From: Poseidonibacter antarcticus
GTDB lineage: Bacteria; Campylobacterota; Campylobacteria; Campylobacterales; Arcobacteraceae
Assembly: GCF_003667345.1 (NCBI RefSeq)
Contig: NZ_RCWF01000005.1
Span: 142,054-206,053 of the forward strand
Length of the DNA stretch: 64,000 nt
Direction of reading: 5' to 3'
Position numbers and translations under genes: made by a program. Below, in pieces: positions 17,611 to 26,715 of the stretch. A model generated the notes under the pieces. That model did not search any database and was not told where the DNA came from. It saw only the letters and a list, made by a program, of their open reading frames with translations. Position 1 is the first letter of the stretch; the number at the start of each line of letters is the position of its first letter.

Positions 17611-18273
17611 ATGAAAATATTACTACTTGAAGATGATACTTTATTAAATGAAATTATAGAAGAGTTCCTAGAAGAATTAGGACATAAAGTAATTTCTACC
17701 TTTGATGGACAAGAAGCCCTTGAAACAATTTATGAACATAATTTTGACTTATTATTACTTGATGTTAATGTACCATCATTAAATGGTTTTGATTTGTTAA
17801 AAAGTTTAAAAAATAATTCTATTAATACTGCTAGTATATATATCACTTCTTTACATACGCCAAATGATATGAAAAAAGGCTTTGATAGTGGAGCTGATGA
17901 TTATATAAAAAAACCATTTCAATTAAGTGAATTAAATTTGAGAATAAATAATATAAGTAGATTACGCCAAATTGAAAAAACAGGATTAAAAGTTTTAAGT
18001 CCAGATATTTCATATAATTATGATACAAAAAATATAACTATGCAAACAAAACAAATACACTTATCTAAAACCCAAGCAAAAATTTTTGAGTATTTTTTAA
18101 AAAATGAGAATAAAACTATATCAATAGAAGAAATAGGTTTAAACAATTGGGCGTATGATGAAATTCCAACAGATTCAACAATAAGAACATATATAAAAAA
18201 CTTGAGAAAGATTATAGGTAAAGATAGAATTACCACTATAAAAGGAGTAGGTTACCAGGTAACCTTTAAGTAA
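17611..18273 (+). CDS. OmpR-family response regulator of the metal island
   Basis: This 220-residue regulator has a receiver domain with acidic pair E7-D8-D9, phospho-acceptor D51 (LLLLDVNVP), a conserved Thr/Ser region (YITSLH) and Lys in IKKPF. A C-terminal winged helix (about 125-220, ending TTIKGVGYQVTF) follows. It is divergent from the kinase gene with 92 bases between the proposed starts, so both probably share a control region. By position it should control the efflux and RiPP genes. It lacks a visible Shine-Dalgarno, and a TATACT box lies only 6 bases before its ATG. Confidence 0.88.
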   Translation: MKILLLEDDTLLNEIIEEFLEELGHKVISTFDGQEALETIYEHNFDLLLLDVNVPSLNGFDLLKSLKNNSINTASIYITSLHTPNDMKKGFDSGADDYIKKPFQLSELNLRINNISRLRQIEKTGLKVLSPDISYNYDTKNITMQTKQIHLSKTQAKIFEYFLKNENKTISIEEIGLNNWAYDEIPTDSTIRTYIKNLRKIIGKDRITTIKGVGYQVTFK

Positions 18274-18317
18274 CCATTTAAGGTTACCATATTAGAAAAA
18301 ATATTTTCTCTAATATG
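18258..18317. terminator. Two tandem hairpins between convergent genes
   Basis: A 9-bp stem GGTAACCTT/AAGGTTACC (18258-18266 with 18280-18288) covers the regulator stop codon. It is followed by CATATTAGA/TCTAATATG (18288-18296 with 18309-18317). Sitting between the ends of the regulator gene and gltX, they probably serve as terminators for both directions. Confidence 0.5.
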
Positions 18318-18326
18318 ATTTAAAAT

Positions 18327-19742
18327 CTAATTTTCTTCTTTATTAAAATTAACTTCTATTGCTTTTTCAAGTCTTGATTTTGTTTCATCATAACCTAAAA
18401 CAGAAATTATATCATAAACTGAAGGAGCTTGTGTTCCACCCGTTAGTGCAATTCTAATTGGTTGGAATAATTGAGGGAATTTCAAGCCATTTTCTTCTAT
18501 AAATGGTTTAGTAAATGCTTCAATATTATCAACTGAATATAATTCATCTTTATGTTCATCTAATAAAAGTAAATACTTTTTCAAAAAGTCTAAAGTCCCT
18601 TCTTTAACAAACTTTTTACTTCCTTTAGCTTCATATTCACTTGGTACTTCTAATATTTTATTTACTGAATCTTTTAATTCAATTAATGTTTGTGCTCTTT
18701 GTTTTGATAAATCTAATATTTCTGTTTTTTTATCATAATTACTTAAATCTAAATCAAAAGCTTTTAATTCTTCAACTAATCTATCATTTGAAACTGATTT
18801 AATATATTCAGAATTTAACCATAAAAGTTTTTCTGCATTATATGAAGATGCTGATTTATTGATATTATTAGGATCAAATAATTCTAACATTTCATCCATT
18901 GAAAAGATTTCTTGATCTCCATTTGACCAACCAAGTCTTACTAAAAAGTTTAGAAGTGCTTCAGGTAAATATCCATCTCTTTTATATTGCATTACATCCA
19001 TAGCACCATCTCTTTTAGATAGTTTTTTACCTTTTGGATTATTAATCATTGGCATATGATAAAACTTAGGAATATCAAATCCTAAAGCATTATAAATTAC
19101 AATTTGTTTAGGAGTATTACTAACATGATCATCACCTCTTAAAACGTCTGTCATACCCATTAAATGATCATCAATAACAACTACAAAGTTATATATAGGC
19201 ATTCCATTAGCACGTGCAATTACAAAATCATCAACTTGATTAGCATCAAATTTCATAGAACCTTTAACACCATCTTCAAATGTAATAAAACCTTCTGTTG
19301 GAGCTTTGATTCTAATTACAGGTTCAATATCAGTTGGAATCTCTGGTAAAACTTTACCTTCTTCAGGTCTCCAAGTTCCATCATATCTTGGATTTTCTTT
19401 AGCTGCTTCTTGAGAAGCTCTCAGTGCTGCAAGTTCATCTTTACTCATATAACACTTATAAGCTTTACCTTCTTCTAAAAGTTGATCTATATATTTTTTA
19501 TAAATATCTATTCTTTTAGATTGGTATTCAATTTCACAGTCACTTGGCATTCCCACCCACTCAAATGCTTCTAATATTGCTCTTACTGCATCTTCATTAT
19601 TTCTTGCATTATCAGTGTCTTCAATTCTAAGTTTAAACTCACCATTTGTTTTTTTAGCCCAAAGATAACTATAAAGTGCAGTTCGAAGTCCTCCAATATG
19701 TAAATATCCTGTTGGACTTGGTGCAAATCTTGTAATTGCCAT
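18327..19742 (-). CDS. gltX: Glutamyl-tRNA synthetase
   Basis: This class I synthetase charges tRNA with glutamate. The 471 residues contain the HIGH-type motif (APSPTGYLHIGGLRTALYSY, residues 7-26) and the KMSKS-type motif KLSKRDG near residue 241. Campylobacterota commonly carry two GluRS forms with different tRNA preference and rely on GatCAB for Gln-tRNA; gatB is present at 57264, which fits that pathway. Which GluRS form this is cannot be told here. It follows the 32-codon membrane ORF closely. Confidence 0.93.
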   Translation of the reverse strand: MAITRFAPSPTGYLHIGGLRTALYSYLWAKKTNGEFKLRIEDTDNARNNEDAVRAILEAFEWVGMPSDCEIEYQSKRIDIYKKYIDQLLEEGKAYKCYMSKDELAALRASQEAAKENPRYDGTWRPEEGKVLPEIPTDIEPVIRIKAPTEGFITFEDGVKGSMKFDANQVDDFVIARANGMPIYNFVVVIDDHLMGMTDVLRGDDHVSNTPKQIVIYNALGFDIPKFYHMPMINNPKGKKLSKRDGAMDVMQYKRDGYLPEALLNFLVRLGWSNGDQEIFSMDEMLELFDPNNINKSASSYNAEKLLWLNSEYIKSVSNDRLVEELKAFDLDLSNYDKKTEILDLSKQRAQTLIELKDSVNKILEVPSEYEAKGSKKFVKEGTLDFLKKYLLLLDEHKDELYSVDNIEAFTKPFIEENGLKFPQLFQPIRIALTGGTQAPSVYDIISVLGYDETKSRLEKAIEVNFNKEEN

Positions 19743-19745
19743 TTA

Positions 19746-19844
19746 TTATTTCTCCTCTTTTTTATTATATATGTAAAATCCTACCCCTGATACTATTACT
19801 ACACTAGCTATAAATATTAGCATTCCTATCTCAAGCCAGCCCAT
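19746..19844 (-). CDS. Small single-pass membrane protein, 32 residues
   Basis: An ORF between rlmN and gltX begins at ATG 19844, overlapping the rlmN stop codon region by 14 bases, and ends 4 bases before the gltX ATG. The product begins MGWLEIGMLIFIA, has one hydrophobic helix (residues about 6-25) and ends with a basic/acidic tail YNKKEEK. An AAAGG motif sits 6 bases upstream of the ATG. Charge distribution, start signal and snug fit in the operon support a real gene. Function unknown. Confidence 0.55.
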   Translation of the reverse strand: MGWLEIGMLIFIASVVIVSGVGFYIYNKKEEK

Positions 19845-20913
19845 TTGCATCCTTTTCTTTTAACTGTCCACAAGCAGCTGAAATATCTATACCTTTAGAT
19901 TCTCTAATAGTACAAATAAGACCTCGATCATTTAAATAATCTTTAAATCTAATCATATCTTCAACTTCTGGTCTTTCATAATCTGTCCCTGGATATGGAT
20001 TAAAGAAAATAAGATTTACTTTTGCATTTATACCATTTAATAGTTTAATTAATTTAGCAGCAGCTTCAATACTGTCATTTTTACCTTTGATTACAAGGTA
20101 TTCAAACATAACTTTTTTTCTAGTATCAACTGGAAATTTTTTAACTGCATCAATAATTGTTTGAATATTATAAGCTTTATTCATAGGAATTAATTCAGAT
20201 CTTAATTCATCATCAACAGCATGAAGTGAAATTGCAAGTTGAATTCCTAAATCAAATTCACCAAGCTTTTCTATTTTTGATGCAACTCCTGAAGTAGATA
20301 CTGTTTGTCTTCTTTTATTAATAGATAAACCTTCTTCTTCAGAAAAAACATTTACAGCACGTGTAAAGTTTTTAAAGTTATCAAGAGGTTCACCCATTCC
20401 CATATATACAATATTTACTGATTTATTAGCAGGGATATCATTATCTCTTTTAATATTTACAATTTGTGCAATATATTCACCAACTGTAAGGTTTCTTACA
20501 AATCCACCTTTTGCAGTTAAACAAAAAGTACAGCCAACTTTACAACCAACTTGAGAAGAAACACAAACTGTGTATTTTTCACTACGAACAATTACACCTT
20601 CTTCATTTTTTTTCTTCTCTTTCATTAGTAAAAGTACTGCTTCAACAGTTAAATTATCTCTTAATTTAAAAAGATATTTAATACTTCCATCTATACTTAC
20701 TTCTTTTTTTAGAATACTCATCACATCAATTGGGTATTTTTCTTCTAATTCTTCTTTTAAATCTTTTGGTATATTTTTCATCTCATCATAAGATGTTGCA
20801 TATTGTTTATATAACCAGTTGTATACTTGCTTTGCTCTAAATGATGGTTTTAGAGTTTCTTTTAATTCATCAAGAGAAAAATCGTATATTGAGGGTGTTC
20901 CTTGTTTTGCCAT
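19831..20913 (-). CDS. rlmN: Dual-specificity RNA methyltransferase RlmN (radical SAM)
   Basis: RlmN methylates C2 of A2503 in 23S rRNA and A37 in some tRNAs by a radical-SAM mechanism. The 360 residues show the iron-sulfur motif CKVGCTFC in VGCKVGCTFCLTAKGG near residue 120, the SAM-binding GMGEPLDN and the C-terminal catalytic cysteine region (ISAACGQL) near residue 350. Length is normal. It overlaps the small membrane ORF at its 3' end. Confidence 0.93.
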   Translation of the reverse strand: MAKQGTPSIYDFSLDELKETLKPSFRAKQVYNWLYKQYATSYDEMKNIPKDLKEELEEKYPIDVMSILKKEVSIDGSIKYLFKLRDNLTVEAVLLLMKEKKKNEEGVIVRSEKYTVCVSSQVGCKVGCTFCLTAKGGFVRNLTVGEYIAQIVNIKRDNDIPANKSVNIVYMGMGEPLDNFKNFTRAVNVFSEEEGLSINKRRQTVSTSGVASKIEKLGEFDLGIQLAISLHAVDDELRSELIPMNKAYNIQTIIDAVKKFPVDTRKKVMFEYLVIKGKNDSIEAAAKLIKLLNGINAKVNLIFFNPYPGTDYERPEVEDMIRFKDYLNDRGLICTIRESKGIDISAACGQLKEKDANGLA

Positions 20914-20950
20914 TGTTAATCCATTTCTTTTTGTTTTTATCTATTTTAAC

Positions 20951-21487
20951 TTATTTTATGATGTTTTTTTCAACTACATATTCACTTAATTTTTTCATTG
21001 CTTCTTTATGATTTTTTAAAAAATCTTTATGTGCATTTTCATTTGTATAATTTGTAACTATAAATATTCCTGCAACTGGTATTTTAAATTCAAGTGCTAC
21101 TTGAACTACTGAAAAATATTCCATATTTTCAATACCAATTCCGTATTCTTTATATTCTTTACATAACTCTTGATTTGTTGATATATAGTTTGAAGAGTTA
21201 ACTATAGTATCATTCCTAACTATTTCATTATTGGATTCTAAAACTTTATCTAAAGGTGTATATGAATTATTTGATAGAAAAGAAAGTTCAATATTAGAAG
21301 CTTTTCTTGATTCTATAATATCAAATACTTTATGATTTCCATAAGAACCTGCTGTTCCTATAAAAAGAATAAAATCAGGTTTATTAAGCATACATTTTTT
21401 AGTTAAATTAATAGCTGACTCAATTAATCCTACACCAATTACTTGGGCAAAATCAAAAGTTTCATTTCTTCCCGCACAAACAATCAT
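20951..21487 (-). CDS. Purine-nucleoside-phosphorylase-like protein, small
   Basis: This 178-residue protein has features of the PNP/MTAN phosphorylase superfamily: GVGLIESAINLTKK near the N-terminus, FILFIGTAGSYG for the beta-strand/Gly loop, GIENMEYFSVVQVA carrying the ribose-binding Met-Glu pair, and a late IFIVTNYTNENAH where an Asp is more usual. It is shorter than MTAN (about 230), so specificity is uncertain. Its ATG overlaps the stop of the SIMPL-like gene by four bases, so the two are translationally coupled. Confidence 0.65.
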   Translation of the reverse strand: MIVCAGRNETFDFAQVIGVGLIESAINLTKKCMLNKPDFILFIGTAGSYGNHKVFDIIESRKASNIELSFLSNNSYTPLDKVLESNNEIVRNDTIVNSSNYISTNQELCKEYKEYGIGIENMEYFSVVQVALEFKIPVAGIFIVTNYTNENAHKDFLKNHKEAMKKLSEYVVEKNIIK

Positions 21488-22167
21488 CTACATTCCAATA
21501 AATATTTTGGTTCAATATGAATTTCTTGACTAGAATTAACAGGAGCAATATCTGCTACACTTTTAGAAGAGTAAGACTCTTTATTTACGGCTCTTAAAAA
21601 TTGATGATTTGATTCATTTATAGTAATATTTCTAACTATACAATCTTTTGATAAACTATTTTTTAAAGATTGGGCATAAGCATCTATCCACTTAATCGCA
21701 TCAATTCTTAATTCATCTAAACTATTATCATAAAGCTCAATACTTGTATTCCACGAAACACTTGAAATCATAAGTTTTACGTTATCTCGATCAAAAGTAT
21801 TTTCTAAATTTATCAAATCATCTATAAATTTATTTAAATCATTTGCATTTTCAGATTTTATAACATATCTAAGTGTCCCGATATATCCCATAAATTTTTG
21901 TGTATTTTTAAAATATTTATACTTAGGACTTAGTGTAAATTTACCATCTTTTTTTTGAACTGTTTTATTACCTTTAATATATTTACTAAACTTTTCAATA
22001 TGTTTATTTATAAAATCTTCAGATTCATTTTCGATATTAATATTTACATATGTACTTAATACATCAGGCGTAACTAATTTTGTGAATCTTTTATTAAAAG
22101 ATATCTCATATGAAAATACGGAAATAGGTAAAAGTAGGGCAAGAAGAAATAAAACTTTAACTTTCAT
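21484..22167 (-). CDS. SIMPL (DUF541)-like periplasmic protein
   Basis: The 227-residue protein begins with a signal peptide (MKVKVLFLLALLLPISVFS). The middle has the spacing of SIMPL-domain proteins: an early beta region with VNINIENESEDF, then SSVSWNTSIELYDNSLDELRIDAI, where SIMPL proteins carry a similar helix of Arg/Ala/Lys residues. Two cysteines, in KDCIVRN and at the C-terminus, could pair. Function of SIMPL proteins is poorly defined. It lies one base after hisF and overlaps the next gene. Confidence 0.6.
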   Translation of the reverse strand: MKVKVLFLLALLLPISVFSYEISFNKRFTKLVTPDVLSTYVNINIENESEDFINKHIEKFSKYIKGNKTVQKKDGKFTLSPKYKYFKNTQKFMGYIGTLRYVIKSENANDLNKFIDDLINLENTFDRDNVKLMISSVSWNTSIELYDNSLDELRIDAIKWIDAYAQSLKNSLSKDCIVRNITINESNHQFLRAVNKESYSSKSVADIAPVNSSQEIHIEPKYLLECR

Positions 22168-22168
22168 A

Positions 22169-22930
22169 TTAAATTCTCACTGGTATATTATTATCTCTTA
22201 AATATCTTTTTAAATCCATAATATCTATTTCTTTGAAGTGAAAAATTGATGCAGCTAATGCAGCACTTGCACCATGTTCAAAAGCTTCTTTCATATGTTC
22301 CATAGTCCCAGCACCACCACTTGCAATCACTGGAATATCAATCATTGAAGATATTTTTTCTGTAATATTTAATTCAAATCCTGTTTTAGCACCATCTGTA
22401 TCCATAGATGTAAGTAAAATTTCACCTGCACCTCTTTCATAAACTTCTTTTGCCCAAATAACAGCATCAATTCCTGTATCTTCTCTTCCACCTTTTACAA
22501 AAACGTGATATGAACCATCAAGGACTTTTTTCACATCAATTGCTGTTACAATACATTGAGAACCAAATCTTTTAGCACTTTCATTTATCAAATCAGGATT
22601 TGAAACAGCTGATGAGTTAATCGAAACTTTGTCACATCCTACATTTAATAATTTATAAATATCTTCAAGTTTTCGTATTCCTCCACCAACTGTAAGTGGA
22701 ATAAAAACTTCTTTTGCAACTTGTTTTACAATATCTACAATAGTTCCTCTGTTTTCATGGCTAGCTGTAATATCTAAGAAAGTTATTTCATCTGCACCTT
22801 CATTATTATATCTCTTTGCAACTTCTACAGGATCACCTGCATCACGAAGACCTACAAAATTTATTCCTTTTACTACTCTTCCATTATCTACATCTAAACA
22901 AGGTATAATTCTTTTTGCAAAACTACTCAA
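22169..22930 (-). CDS. hisF: Imidazole glycerol phosphate synthase, cyclase subunit
   Basis: HisF forms imidazole glycerol phosphate and AICAR in histidine synthesis, together with glutaminase HisH (not in the window). The 253-residue TIM barrel shows the usual start [16 protein letters not shown] with the catalytic Asp, the phosphate-site GGIRK, the second catalytic Asp in TAIDVKK and the late [11 protein letters not shown]. It is the first gene of a minus-strand group with the SIMPL-like and phosphorylase-like genes. Confidence 0.95.
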   Translation of the reverse strand: MSSFAKRIIPCLDVDNGRVVKGINFVGLRDAGDPVEVAKRYNNEGADEITFLDITASHENRGTIVDIVKQVAKEVFIPLTVGGGIRKLEDIYKLLNVGCDKVSINSSAVSNPDLINESAKRFGSQCIVTAIDVKKVLDGSYHVFVKGGREDTGIDAVIWAKEVYERGAGEILLTSMDTDGAKTGFELNITEKISSMIDIPVIASGGAGTMEHMKEAFEHGASAALAASIFHFKEIDIMDLKRYLRDNNIPVRI

Positions 22931-22986
22931 GTAAATTCCTTCATTCTAATTAATTGTATATTATCTAATTATAAGTTAAAAGCAGT

Positions 22987-22992
22987 TATACT
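22987..22992 (+). promoter_or_regulatory. -10 box of ksgA, implying a very short leader
   Basis: TATACT ends 10 bases before the ksgA ATG, which would place transcription start within a few bases of the codon. No Shine-Dalgarno is visible in between. Confidence 0.4.
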
Positions 22993-23002
22993 CTTTCCAA
23001 TT

Positions 23003-23797
23003 ATGGAAAATATAAAAGCAAAAAAAAAATACGGACAAAACTTTTTAAAAGATACTACGGTTTTGGATAAGATCATCCAATCGATGCCCAACAACAATAA
23101 CTATGTGGTGGAAATTGGGCCTGGATTAGGTGATTTGACTAAAAATCTAGTCAAGTACAAAGAGATGACTGCTTATGAAGTAGATACTGATTTAATTAGT
23201 ATTTTAGAGTCCAAATTTGCAATAGAAATAGAAGAAGGTAAACTAGAACTGATTCACACAGATGTTTTAGAAGCTTGGGATAAACAAGAAACCTTACACG
23301 ATGGTAAATATGATTTAATAGCCAATTTACCATATTATATTGCAACAAATATTATATTAAGAGCATTTGAAGATAAGAACTGTGAGAGCATCATTGTAAT
23401 GATTCAAAAAGAAGTAGCTTTAAAATTCTCGGCAAAGCCTAAGGATAAAGAGTTTTCTTCACTAGGAGTAATTACGAATATGATGTCGATTGAATCAAGA
23501 ATACTATTTGACGTACCTCCTGAATCATTCGATCCTCCACCAAAAGTTATGTCTTCTATACTTTATATTAGAAAAGATATGAATAAAACTATAGATAAAG
23601 ATTTTAATAAATTTTTAAAGGCTTGCTTTGTGCAGCCTAGAAAAAAACTATCAAAAAATCTTTCTTCAATAGTTGATAAAAAGTTAATATCAGAATATTA
23701 TGAAGAACTTGGAATTAGTGATAATATAAGACCTCATGAAGTTAGTTCATCTTTGTATAGCCAATTGTATACAAAGGTAAGAAATGGAAGAAATTAA
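23003..23797 (+). CDS. ksgA: 16S rRNA dimethyladenosine transferase KsgA (RsmA)
   Basis: KsgA dimethylates A1518 and A1519 in 16S rRNA late in 30S assembly. The 264 residues contain KKYGQNFLKD (7-16), the SAM-binding EIGPGLGDLT, the catalytic NLPYYIAT near residue 110 and FDPPPKVMSS later. Length is normal. The 3' end overlaps the RNase J gene by 14 bases, an arrangement expected for coupled expression of two RNA-processing genes. Confidence 0.94.
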   Translation: MENIKAKKKYGQNFLKDTTVLDKIIQSMPNNNNYVVEIGPGLGDLTKNLVKYKEMTAYEVDTDLISILESKFAIEIEEGKLELIHTDVLEAWDKQETLHDGKYDLIANLPYYIATNIILRAFEDKNCESIIVMIQKEVALKFSAKPKDKEFSSLGVITNMMSIESRILFDVPPESFDPPPKVMSSILYIRKDMNKTIDKDFNKFLKACFVQPRKKLSKNLSSIVDKKLISEYYEELGISDNIRPHEVSSSLYSQLYTKVRNGRN

Positions 23798-25742
23798 ACA
23801 AGAAGAAACAATTGTTAACACACAGGCTGCTATAAAAACTACTGAAGACAAGCCAGTAGAAGAAAAGCAAATTATAAAAAAAGAAGAAGTTAAACCTTCT
23901 AGAGAAGCTAATAAAGCTAATCAAAAAAGAAAACCAAACCAAAATAATAAAAGACCAAAAGCAAAACTACCTACAGAAATGGTAGGAGAGGGATGGATAA
24001 ATGATCTTAAAAAAGCTTTTGTTACAAATGAAAAAATTCAAAAAGATAGATTAAATCCACATTATAAATTAAATCTTAACACTAATGCTAAATTAAGAGT
24101 TACTCCACTTGGTGGACTAGGTGAAATTGGTGGGAATATGATGGTTATTGAGACTGAAAAGTCTGCAATTATCGTTGATGTTGGTATGAACTTTCCTGAT
24201 GAAACTATGCATGGTGTTGATATTTTAATCCCTGATTTTTCATATTTAAGAGAAATTAAACACAAAATTGAAGCTGTTATTATTACTCATGGACATGAAG
24301 ATCATATTGGTGCAATGCCATATTTATTTAAAGAAATGCAATTTCCTATTTATGGAACATCATTACCATTAGAAATGATTGGTTCAAAATTTGATGAACA
24401 TAAAATGAGAGAATATAGAAAATTCTTTAGAGCTATTGAAAAAAGAAGACCAATTAAAATTGGTGAATTTGAAGTAGAATGGATGCATGTAACTCACTCA
24501 ATTATTGATTCATCAGCAATTGCTGTTACAACAGAAGCTGGAACAATGATTCATACAGGTGACTTTAAAATTGACCATACTCCAATTGATGGTTATCCAA
24601 CAGATTTACATAGACTTGCATATTATGGTGAGAAAGGTGTTTTATTATTAACATCAGATTCAACAAATTCACATTCACCAGGATTTACAAGAACTGAAAA
24701 AACTGTAGGACCTACATTTGATAGAATTTTTGCACAAGCAAAAGGTAGAGTTATTATGTCTACATTCTCATCAAATATTCATAGAGTTTCTCAAGCAATT
24801 GAAAGAGGAATTAAAGCAAATAGAAAAGTTTGTGTAATTGGTAGATCAATGGAAAAAAACTTAGACTTAGCAATGGGTTTAGGATATGTTAAATTTCCAA
24901 AAGATTCTTTTATAGATGCACATGAAGTAAATAAATATAAAGATGAAGAAGTTTTAATTATTACAACAGGTTCTCAAGGTGAACCAATGTCAGCACTATA
25001 TAGAATGGCAATTCATGAGCATAGACATATTAAAATTAAACCAAATGATCAAATTGTACTATCAGCAAAAGCAATTCCTGGAAATGAAGCTAGTGTATCT
25101 GGTATTATAAATCATTTATTAAAAGCAGGGGCAAAAGTAGCATATCAAGATTATCCAGATATTCACGTATCAGGACATGCAGCTCAAGAAGAACAAAAAT
25201 TAATGTTAAGATTAGTTAAACCTAAATTCTTTATGCCAGTTCATGGTGAATATAATCATGCACTAAAACATGGTAAAACAGGTATTGACTGTGGTATTTT
25301 AGAACGAAATCTTTATATTATGAATGCTGGTGAGCAAATTGAAATAACTCCTAAGTATATGAAAAAAGTAAAAACTGTTAAATCAGGAAAAGTATATATT
25401 GATAATCAATTAAATCATAAAATTTCTGATGATATTGTACTTGATAGACAAACAATGGCAAACGAGGGTGTTGTTATGATTGTTGCTCAAGTAAATGAAA
25501 GTGATAGAACATTAGCACAAAGAGCAAAAGTTACTTCATTTGGTTTAGTTCCAGATAAACAAGATAAATTCTTTGCAAAAGAAATAGAAGATTTATTAGC
25601 AACTTTCCTTTCAAATGTTAAACCAGGGATTTTCAAAAATTCTAGAATGTTAGAAGACGAATTAAGAAAAGTAGTTAGAAAACACTGTATTAGAAAATAT
25701 AAAAAATACCCAATGATTGTGCCAACTGTATTTGTACAATAA
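23784..25742 (+). CDS. rnj: Ribonuclease J
   Basis: RNase J is a beta-CASP metallo-beta-lactamase with endo- and 5'-exonuclease activity in RNA decay. The 652-residue protein has a Lys/Glu-rich N-terminal extension of about 90 residues (typical of Campylobacterota RNase J) before the catalytic core. The metal motif ITHGHEDHIGAMPYL lies near residue 167, with HSIIDSSAIAV, IHTGDFKIDH and the beta-CASP DIHVSGHAAQEE further on. The start overlaps ksgA, with AAGGTAAG just upstream. Confidence 0.93.
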   Translation: MEEIKQEETIVNTQAAIKTTEDKPVEEKQIIKKEEVKPSREANKANQKRKPNQNNKRPKAKLPTEMVGEGWINDLKKAFVTNEKIQKDRLNPHYKLNLNTNAKLRVTPLGGLGEIGGNMMVIETEKSAIIVDVGMNFPDETMHGVDILIPDFSYLREIKHKIEAVIITHGHEDHIGAMPYLFKEMQFPIYGTSLPLEMIGSKFDEHKMREYRKFFRAIEKRRPIKIGEFEVEWMHVTHSIIDSSAIAVTTEAGTMIHTGDFKIDHTPIDGYPTDLHRLAYYGEKGVLLLTSDSTNSHSPGFTRTEKTVGPTFDRIFAQAKGRVIMSTFSSNIHRVSQAIERGIKANRKVCVIGRSMEKNLDLAMGLGYVKFPKDSFIDAHEVNKYKDEEVLIITTGSQGEPMSALYRMAIHEHRHIKIKPNDQIVLSAKAIPGNEASVSGIINHLLKAGAKVAYQDYPDIHVSGHAAQEEQKLMLRLVKPKFFMPVHGEYNHALKHGKTGIDCGILERNLYIMNAGEQIEITPKYMKKVKTVKSGKVYIDNQLNHKISDDIVLDRQTMANEGVVMIVAQVNESDRTLAQRAKVTSFGLVPDKQDKFFAKEIEDLLATFLSNVKPGIFKNSRMLEDELRKVVRKHCIRKYKKYPMIVPTVFVQ

Positions 25743-25752
25743 GGAGAAAAAA

Positions 25753-26715
25753 ATGGATTTTAAACAAATAGTTAAAGATCTTTTGCTTACAGAAGCAAAA
25801 GAGTTAGAAAAAGCATCAAGTCATGTTTCTTTTGATATAGAAAAAGCTATAGAGTTGATTATAAATTCAAAAGGAAAACTTATTGTAACAGGTGTTGGAA
25901 AATCAGGTCTTGTTGGAACAAAAATTGCAGCAACACTTGCAAGTACAGGAACAAGTTCTTTTTTCCTTCATCCTACTGAAGCCATGCATGGTGATTTAGG
26001 AATGATTAGTAAAGAAGATATTGTTCTTGGTATTTCGTACTCGGGAGAAAGTGAAGAATTAGTTCAAATTCTTCCTCATCTTAAAAGATTTAATATTCCA
26101 TTAATTGCAATGGCAAGAAATGAAAATTCTACACTAGCAAAATATGCTGATGTATTTATCAATATAAACGTTGATAAAGAGGGATGTCCTTTAAATGTCG
26201 CTCCAATGTCATCAACTACACTTACAATGGCAATGGGTGATGCTCTTGCTGTTTGTTTGATGAAAAAAAGAGACTTCAAAAGAGAAGATTTTGCATCATT
26301 TCATCCAGGAGGAAGTCTAGGTAAACAACTTTTTATAAAAGTTGATGATTTACTAAGACGAGAAGAACTACCTATCGTTTCACGTGAAACAAAACTTAAA
26401 GATGCAATTTTAAAAATGAGTGAAGGTAGAATTGGTAGTGTTATAGTTACAGATAAAGACAACAAAGTAGTTGGATTATTAAGTGATGGAGATTTAAGAA
26501 GAGCCTTAATGAAAGATGACTTTACAATGGATTGTACAGTTGAATCATTAGCATCGTCTAATCCTAAGACATTAAAAAACAAAGATCTTTTAGCAAGTGA
26601 TGCATTACAAGTTATAGAAGATTATAAAATACAATTATTAATAGTTACAGATAATGAAAATAGACTAATCGGTGTACTTCATATTCATGACTTAATAGAA
26701 GCTGGTATAAAATAA
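25753..26715 (+). CDS. kdsD: Arabinose-5-phosphate isomerase KdsD
   Basis: KdsD converts ribulose-5-phosphate to arabinose-5-phosphate for Kdo synthesis in LPS. I choose ATG 25753, 5 bases after AAGGAG, over the in-frame ATG at 25717 that lies inside rnj; the product is 320 residues. It has an N-terminal SIS domain (VTGVGKSGLVGTKIAATLASTG, SYSGESEE) and two C-terminal CBS domains. The codons for IVSRET in the linker at 26373-26391 contain a perfect parS core (26376-26391). Confidence 0.92.
   Translation: MDFKQIVKDLLLTEAKELEKASSHVSFDIEKAIELIINSKGKLIVTGVGKSGLVGTKIAATLASTGTSSFFLHPTEAMHGDLGMISKEDIVLGISYSGESEELVQILPHLKRFNIPLIAMARNENSTLAKYADVFININVDKEGCPLNVAPMSSTTLTMAMGDALAVCLMKKRDFKREDFASFHPGGSLGKQLFIKVDDLLRREELPIVSRETKLKDAILKMSEGRIGSVIVTDKDNKVVGLLSDGDLRRALMKDDFTMDCTVESLASSNPKTLKNKDLLASDALQVIEDYKIQLLIVTDNENRLIGVLHIHDLIEAGIK
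26376..26391. promoter_or_regulatory. parS-like ParB binding site inside kdsD
   Basis: The sequence CGTTTCACGTGAAACA matches the widely conserved parS site TGTTTCACGTGAAACA at 15 of 16 positions, including the full 14-base palindrome GTTTCACGTGAAAC. ParB loads on such sites to organise origin segregation. It lies in coding sequence, as parS sites often do. That ParB binds here is inferred. Confidence 0.7.

Noticed and set aside
20951..21487. MTAN/futalosine hydrolase call
   Set aside because: The protein is too short and lacks a clear Asp in the C-terminal motif, so only the broader superfamily is claimed.
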